From contig CM075765.1 in assembly GCA_037974665.1 (NCBI GenBank), forward strand, positions 20,814,648 to 20,878,647: a stretch of DNA of 64,000 nt. Reading direction: 5' to 3'. Made by a program: the position numbers and the translations under genes. Positions 59,241-64,000 of the stretch are shown piece by piece. Positions within the stretch are counted from its first letter, which is position 1. Every line of letters begins with the position of its first letter. Under the pieces are notes generated by a model that saw nothing but the letters and a program-made list of their open reading frames with translations, made no database searches and had not been told where the DNA came from. This stretch comes from Ehretia macrophylla (Eukaryota > Streptophyta > Magnoliopsida > Boraginales > Ehretiaceae).

Positions 59241-60280
59241 TCTCTTTAGCCTGACTGACATTTTTTTTTCTAGCAATTTTGTTCGAGAAGACGAACATTT
59301 CTCCTTCTTATTAGGTTTCCTTCCTATTGTCAGTAGAAGGTAAAGAGAAACACAGAACATAGATTTTTTGAGAACCACGAACCAAGCACAAAGTAGAGAA
59401 TTGGAAGATGAAAGAGGCAAAAAAACACATCAGTGAATGGCAGCTTCTTGAGAGGGTTTTCTCTCTCTAGAGCTTGAGAGAATATCTCTATAACCAGACT
59501 GACTTTTTTTTTTCTTTGAGAAGATGAACCTTTCTCCTTCTTGTTCGGTTTCCTTCCCATTATACGAAGAAGGTAAAGAGAAACACAGTATAGAGGTTTT
59601 CAAGGGCCACGAACCTAGAAGTATAGCAGAGGTTTTCGAGGACCACGAGCCATGCAAGAAGTAGAGAATTGGAAGATGATAGAGGCAAAAAAACATCAGC
59701 TAAAGGCAGCACCCTGAGAGGGTTTTCTCTCTCTAGAGCTTGAAAGAATCTCTCTCTAACCTGACTGACTTTATTTTTCCAGCGATTTTGTTCGAAATGA
59801 CGAATCTTTCTCCTTCTTGTTAGGTTTCCTTCCCATTGTGGGAAGAGGGTAAAGAGAAACACAAAATAGAGGTTTTCGAGAACCACGAACCAAGAAGTAA
59901 AGCAAAGGTTTTCGAGAACCATGAACCTAGCACGAAGTAGAGAATTGGAAGATGAAAGAGGCGAAAAAATATATGCGAAAGATAGCACCTTGAGAAGGTT
60001 TTATCCCACTAGGGCTTGAGAGAATCTCTCTCTAACCTGTCTGACATTTTTTTTTCAGCGGTTTTGTTCGAGAAGACAGTCTCCTTCTTGTTAGGTTTCC
60101 TTCCCATTGTGGGAAGAGGTAAATATAAACACAGAACAAAGGTTTTCAAGAGCCGTGAACCAAGAAGTGAAACAAAGGTTTCTGAGAACCACCAACCAAG
60201 CACGAAGTAGAGAATTGGAAGAGGAAAGAGCCAAAAAAACATCAGCGAAAGGCAGCACCTTGAGACGGTTGTCTCTCTCT

Positions 60281-60285
60281 AGAGC
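60281..60285. repeat. Target-site duplication, left copy (AGAGC)
   Basis: AGAGC directly precedes TGTAACACC and is repeated directly after the element at 60824-60828. Removing one copy and the element restores a normal satellite anchor, CTCTAGAGCTTGAGAG, so insertion was into an intact monomer. Confidence 0.92.
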
Positions 60286-60518
60286 TGTAACACCCCTGCT
60301 CCCCGGGTGGAGCCCACCTTGGAGTCTTACTGGACATATCAATACAACAATATTGTCCGCTATTGGCAGTCCTTGGCCTGCAGGCACAGGTCCCTCACGG
60401 CTTTGTTTCTCCCACAGTCACCCATGGGAAAAGGCCTTGTTGCTAATACAAAGGACTTCGTCCTATATATTCAAGACGAATCACTTCAAATCTTTCGATG
60501 TGGTATTGTGGAACCACA
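60286..60518 (-). repeat. 3' LTR of the TRIM
   Basis: This is the downstream LTR on the minus strand. It is 233 bp, starts TGTGGTTCCACA just after the purine tract and ends GGGGTGTTACA. It has the same length as its partner. The roughly 24 differences are split about evenly between transitions and transversions, so methylated-cytosine decay alone does not explain them. It includes the perfect palindrome ACAATATTGT at 60347-60356, also present in the other LTR. Confidence 0.93.
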
Positions 60519-60532
60519 TTCCACCCCCCTTA
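60519..60532 (-). other. Polypurine tract of the TRIM
   Basis: The + strand TTCCACCCCCCTTA reads TAAGGGGGGTGGAA on the minus strand, directly before the TG of the 3' LTR. In LTR elements this run primes second-strand synthesis. Its place agrees with the orientation set by the primer-binding site. Confidence 0.88.
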
Positions 60533-60575
60533 AGAGGCCCTACGCCCTCGCAGGAACGAGCACAAGGGAAGACCC

Positions 60576-60587
60576 GCTCTGATACCA
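60576..60587 (-). other. Primer-binding site of the TRIM (initiator Met-tRNA type)
   Basis: The + strand shows GCTCTGATACCA, so the minus strand is TGGTATCAGAGC. This is the standard plant retrotransposon primer site complementary to the 3' end of initiator methionine tRNA. It sits 3 bp inside the 5' LTR, which fixes the element's orientation as minus. Confidence 0.93.
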
Positions 60588-60590
60588 CTT

Positions 60591-60823
60591 TGTAATGCCC
60601 CCGCACCCCGGGTGGAGCCCACCACGGAGTCTCACGGGACATGTCACTATAACAATATTGTCCGCTATTGGCAGTCCCTGGCCCGCAGGCACAGGTCCCT
60701 CACGACTTTGTTTCTCCCACAGTCTGCCATGGGAAAAGGCCTTGTTTCTAATACAAAGGACTTCCTTCTATATATTCAAGAGGAATCACTTCAAATCTTC
60801 CGATGTGGGATTGTGTTACCACA
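60591..60823 (-). repeat. 5' LTR of the TRIM
   Basis: This is the upstream LTR when the element is read on the minus strand. It is 233 bp, starts TGTGGTAACACA, ends GGGGCATTACA, and is followed by the spacer AAG and the primer-binding site. A TATATA motif lies about 50 bp from its start. It is more GC-rich than the satellite (CCCGGGTGGAG near its end on the + strand). It is collinear with the other LTR at every base, with only substitutions. Confidence 0.93.
60769..60774 (-). promoter_or_regulatory. TATA-like motif in the TRIM 5' LTR
   Basis: TATATA on the minus strand, about 50 bp into the LTR, is the likely core promoter for an element transcript. The same motif stands at 60464-60469 in the other LTR. 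Only the motif is visible; activity is inferred from its place in the LTR. Confidence 0.45.
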
Positions 60824-60828
60824 AGAGC
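60824..60828. repeat. Target-site duplication, right copy (AGAGC)
   Basis: This is a perfect 5-bp copy of 60281-60285. A 5-bp duplication is the usual footprint of LTR-retrotransposon integrase. Confidence 0.92.
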
Positions 60829-61901
60829 TTGAGAGAATATCTCTATAACTGGACAGACATTTTTTTTTCTTTGAGAAGATTAACCTTTCTCCTTGTTCAG
60901 TTTCCTTCCCATTGCGTGAAGAAGGTAAAGAGAAACAAAGTACAGAGGTTTTCAAGGGCCACAAACCTAGAAGTATAGCAGAGGTTGCTGAGAACCACGA
61001 ACAAAGCAAGTAGCAGAGAATTGGAAGATGAAAGAGGCGAAAAAACATCAACCAAAGGCAGCATCTTGAGAGGGTTTTCTCTCTCTACAGCTTGAGAGAA
61101 TTTCTCTATAAGCGGACTGACTTTTTTTTTTTAGAAGATGAACTTTCTCCTTCTTGTTCGGTTTCCTTCCCATTATGGGAAGAAGGTAAAGAGAAATACA
61201 GTATAGAGGTTTTCGAGAGCCACAAACCTAGAAGTAAAGCAGAGGTTTCTGAGAACCACGAACCAAGCAAGAAGCGGAGATTTGGAAGATGAAATAGGAG
61301 AAAAAACATCAGCGAAAGGTAGCACCATGAGATGGTTTTCTCTAACAAGAGTTTGAGAGAATCTCTCTCTAACCTAACTGACTTTTTTTTTTCCAGTGGT
61401 TTTGTTTGAGTAGACGAACCTTTCTCCTTCTCGTTAGGTTTCTTTCACATTGTGGGAAGTGGGTAAAGAGAAACACGGAATATAGGTTTTCAAGAGCCAC
61501 GATCCAAGAAGTAAAGTAGAAGTTTCCGAGAACCATGATCCAAGCATGAAGCAGAAAATTGGAAGATGAAAGAGGCGAAAAAATATCAGCGAAAGGCATT
61601 ACCTTGAGAAGGTTTTCTCTCTCTAGAGCTTGAGAGAATCTCTCTCTAACCTGACTGACAATTTTTTTTTAGCTGTTTTGTTCAAGAAGACAGTCACCAT
61701 CTTGTTTGGTTACCTTCCCATTGTGGGAAGAGGTAAAGATAAAGACAGAACAAAGGTTTTCGAGAGCCACAAACCCTGAAGTAAAGCAAAGGTTTTCGAA
61801 AACCACGAACCAAGCACGAAGCAGAGAAATGGAAAATGAAGGATGCAAAAAAATATCAGCGAAAGGAAGCACCTTGAGAAGGTTTTCTCTCTCTAAAAAT
61901 T

Positions 61902-61981
61902 GAGAGAATCTCTCTCTATCCTGACTGACAATTTTTTTTTAGAGAGAATCTCTCTCTATCCTGACTGACAATTTTTTTTTT
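61902..61981 (-). repeat. 40-bp tandem duplication, two units
   Basis: The stretch beginning GAGAGAATCTCTCTCTATCC and ending in a nine-T run stands twice, at 61902-61941 and 61942-61981. The partner region near 47603 has it once, so it arose after the P/R duplication. Confidence 0.9.
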
Positions 61982-62746
61982 TGCGGTTTTGTTCGGGAAG
62001 ACAATCTCCTTCTTGTTAGGTTACCTTCCCATTGTGGGAAGCGGTAAAGATAAAGACAGAACAAAGGTTTTCGAGAGGCACGAACCAAGAAGTAAAGCAA
62101 AGGTTTCTGAGAACCACGAACAAAGCACAAAGCAGAGAATGAAAGATGAAAAAGGCAAAAAAATTTCAGCGAAAGGCAGCACCTTGAGAAGGTTTTCTCT
62201 CTCTAGAGCTTGAGAGAATCTCTCTCTAACCTGACTGACATTTTTTTTTCATCGGTTTTGTTTGAGAAGACTTTCTCCTTCTTGTTAGGTTTCCTTCCCA
62301 TTGTGGGAAGAAGGCAAAGATAAACACAGAACATAGGTTTTCGTGAGCCACGAAGCAAGAAGTAAAGCAAAGGTTTTCGACAACCACGAACCAAGCACAA
62401 GGCAGAGAATTGGAAGATGAAAGAGGCAAAAAAACATCAGCAAAAGACAACACCGTGAGAGGGTTTTCTCTCTCTAGAGCTTGGGAGAATCTTTCTCTAA
62501 CCTGGCTAACATTTTTTTTTTTGAAGGCAAACGTTTCTCCTTCTTGTTTGGTTTCTTTCCCATTATGGGAAGAAGGTAAATAGAAACACATAATATAGGT
62601 TTTCGAGAGGCACGAACTAAGAAGTAAAACAGAGGTTTTCGAGAAGCACGAACAAAGCATGAAGCTGAGATTTGGAAAATGAAAGAGGCGAAAAAATATC
62701 AGCGAAAGGCAACACCTTGAGACGGTTTTCTCACTCTAGATCTTGA

Positions 62747-62838
62747 GAGAATCTCCCTTTAACCTGACTGACATTTTTTTTCCAGCCGTTTTGTTCGAGA
62801 AGGCAGCACATTGAGAGGGTTTTCTCTCTCTAGAGCTT
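62747..62838 (-). repeat. Severely truncated monomer, second copy of the same break
   Basis: Same junction as at 48457, offset 14345. It confirms that R descends from the 45-49.6-kb segment or shares its ancestor. Confidence 0.88.
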
Positions 62839-64000
62839 GAGAGAATATTTCTATAACAGGACTGACAATTTTTTATTTTTTTTTAGAAAATGAACCTTTC
62901 TCCTTCTTTTTCGGTTTCCATCCCATTTTGCGAATCAGGCAAAGAGAAACACAGTACAGAGGTTTTTGAGAGCCACGAACCTAGAAGTAAAGCAGAGGTT
63001 CCCGAGAACCACGAAACAAGCGAGAAATTGAGAATTGGATGATGAAAGAGGCGAAAAAACATCAGCGAAAGGTAGCACATTGAGAGGGTTTTCTCTGTCT
63101 AGAGCTTGAGAGAATCTCTCTCTAACCTGACTTATTTATTTTTCCAGCAGTTTTGTTCGAGAAGATGAACCTTTCTCCTTCTTGTTAGGTTTCTTTCCCA
63201 TTTTAGGTAGAGAGTAAAGTGAAACACAAAACAGAGGTTTTCGAGAGCCACGAACCAAGAAGTAAAGCAAAGTTTTCTGAGAACCACAAACCAAGCACGA
63301 AGCAAAGAATTGGAAGATGAAATAGGCAAAAAAACATCAGTGAAAGGAAGCACCTTGAGAGGATTTTTTCTCTCTAGAGCTTGAGAGAATCTTTCTCTAA
63401 CCTGACTAACTTTTTTTTTTAGAAGGCAAAGCTCTCTCCTTCTTGTTAGGTTTCTTTCCCATTGTGGGAAGAAGGTAAATAGAAACACAGAATAGAGGTT
63501 TTCGAGAGGCACGAACTAAGAAGTAAAACAGAGTTTTCCGAGAACCACGAACAAAGCATGAAGCAGAGAATTGGAAAATGAAAGAGGTGAAAAAATATCA
63601 GCGAAAGGCAACACCTTGAGACGGTTTTATCCCTCTAGAGCTTGAGGGAATCTCTCTCTAACCGGAGTAACATTTTTTTTTTCATCTGTTTTGTTCGAGA
63701 AGACTTTCTCCTTCTTGTTAGGTTTCCTTCCCATTGTGGGAAGAAGGCAAAGATAAACATAGAACAGAGATTTTCGAGAGCCACACAGCAAGAAGTAAAG
63801 CAAAGGTTTTCGACAACCACTAACCAAGCAGAAAGCAGAGAATTGGAAGATGAAAGAGGCAAAACACCATCAGCGAAAGGCAGCACCTTGAGAGGGTTTT
63901 CTCTCTCTAGAGCTTGAGAGAATATTTCTATAATAGGACTAACAATTTTTTTTTTTTAGAAAATGAACCTTTCTCCTTCTTGTTCGGCTTCCATCCCATT

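Larger units (their letters stand above)
29732..60285 (-). repeat. Satellite array, right arm, part 1 (inverted orientation)
   Basis: This is the same monomer family as the left arm, reverse complemented. The anchor now reads CTCTAGAGCTTGAGAGAATC and recurs at about 30173, 30440, 30719, 30989, 31259, 31529, 31804, 32069, 32339, 32614, 32878, 33146 and onward. Spacing is mostly 260-282 bp, giving about 113 units before the retroelement. Read on the minus strand, the usual linker here is CTAACAAGAAGGAGAAAGG, whereas the left arm mostly has CTAACCAGAAGG or CTAACATGAAGG. A shorter GTAACCTAACAAGAAGG form with no second AAAGG block is also common from 37 kb onward. There are no genes. Several nested higher-order repeats are listed separately. 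Confidence 0.97.
60286..60823 (-). mobile_element. TRIM: miniature non-autonomous LTR retrotransposon, structurally complete
   Basis: Two direct repeats of 233 bp each flank an internal region of only 72 bp, and nothing in it can code. On the minus strand the element reads: 5' LTR (60591-60823), a 3-bp spacer, a primer-binding site TGGTATCAGAGC, a short internal stretch, a purine-rich tract AAGGGGGGTGGAA, and 3' LTR (60286-60518). Each LTR begins TG and ends CA. A perfect 5-bp duplication, AGAGC, flanks the element. These are the defining marks of terminal-repeat retrotransposons in miniature, which have no gag-pol and are mobilised by enzymes from other elements. By hand the two LTRs differ at about 24 of 233 positions, with no length change. 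No 5S-rRNA-like segment was noticed, so it does not look like Cassandra. It is the only transposable element recognised in 64 kb. Confidence 0.94.
59240..64000 (-). repeat. Segmental duplication R (partner 45190-49650), carrying the TRIM
   Basis: R matches 45190-49650 with an offset of about 14040 before the TRIM and 14581 just after it, exactly the size of the element plus its duplicated target. The offset falls to 14300 after one monomer (partner 46500-46780) is missing near 61080, then rises to about 14342 past a 40-bp duplication. It ends at the window edge, so its true length is unknown. Confidence 0.88.
60829..64000 (-). repeat. Satellite array, right arm, part 2 (beyond the TRIM insertion)
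   Basis: The reverse-oriented monomers resume immediately after the retroelement's target-site duplication and continue to the last base of the window. The interrupted monomer is completed on this side: its anchor is split at CTCTAGAGC, and TTGAGAGAATATCTC follows. About 12 units are present. They correspond one-to-one with 46243-49650, except for one missing monomer near 61080, a 40-bp tandem duplication at 61902-61981 and the retroelement itself. The array leaves the window without an end. Confidence 0.96.

Noticed and set aside
60107-60595. Open frames of 91-162 codons across the TRIM (also 60307-60582 and 60595-60978)
   Set aside because: They run through LTR, primer site and satellite with no gag or pol similarity. 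A TRIM interior of 72 bp cannot code for the usual proteins.
60286-60823. Possible Cassandra element
   Set aside because: Size and primer site would fit, but I could not find the 5S-rRNA-like promoter segment that defines Cassandra in either LTR.
1-64000. CRISPR array
   Set aside because: The repeats are head-to-tail units of about 270 bp with no unique spacers, and there are no cas genes; a plant-type retroelement is present.
1-64000. rDNA or 5S gene cluster
   Set aside because: The unit size could suggest 5S spacing, but no 5S internal promoter boxes or conserved rRNA stretches were seen.

Overview
The window is almost entirely one tandem satellite DNA. I find no protein-coding gene, rRNA, tRNA or CRISPR array. 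The repeat is a diverged monomer of about 260-280 bp, with a common short form of about 238 bp. It runs from base 1 to base 64000 with no flanking unique DNA on either side, so the true array is longer than 64 kb. The only clearly foreign sequence is a 538-bp miniature LTR retrotransposon (TRIM) at 60286-60823. Its primer-binding site matches the plant initiator-methionine tRNA type. That element and the satellite style point to a plant, most likely a eudicot, in centromeric, pericentromeric or knob-like heterochromatin. I cannot name the species or a published satellite family.

Layout. Bases 1 to about 29727 hold roughly 115 head-to-tail monomers in one orientation (called + here). At 29713-29738 the orientation flips inside a small imperfect palindrome that every monomer carries. 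From there to 64000 roughly 125 monomers run in the opposite orientation. The two arms carry different mixes of monomer subfamilies, so this is not a recent perfect palindrome.

Within each arm the monomers are organised at several levels. (1) Each monomer contains two copies of a 36-bp subrepeat, and many units have lost exactly one copy. (2) Two main linker types, A and B, sit before the poly-A tract, with further variants. (3) Local higher-order repeats are visible: 541-bp and 550-bp dimers, a 779-bp trimer, a 1.08-kb tetramer, a 1.61-kb hexamer, a 2.06-kb eight-unit repeat and a 3.5-3.85-kb repeat of 13-14 units. (4) Multi-kb segmental duplications lie inside the array: 6892-9406 with 10895-13695, 9144-10218 with 15494-16553, 43544-47340 with 55445-59240, and 45190-49650 with 59240-64000.

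Many open frames of 60-212 codons exist on both strands, but all are readings through the satellite. They move between frames and are broken in neighbouring copies. No gene network can be described. The content reads as a record of unequal exchange, deletion, inversion and one retroelement insertion. All coordinates of monomers and blocks were found by eye from motif positions and may be off by a few bases.
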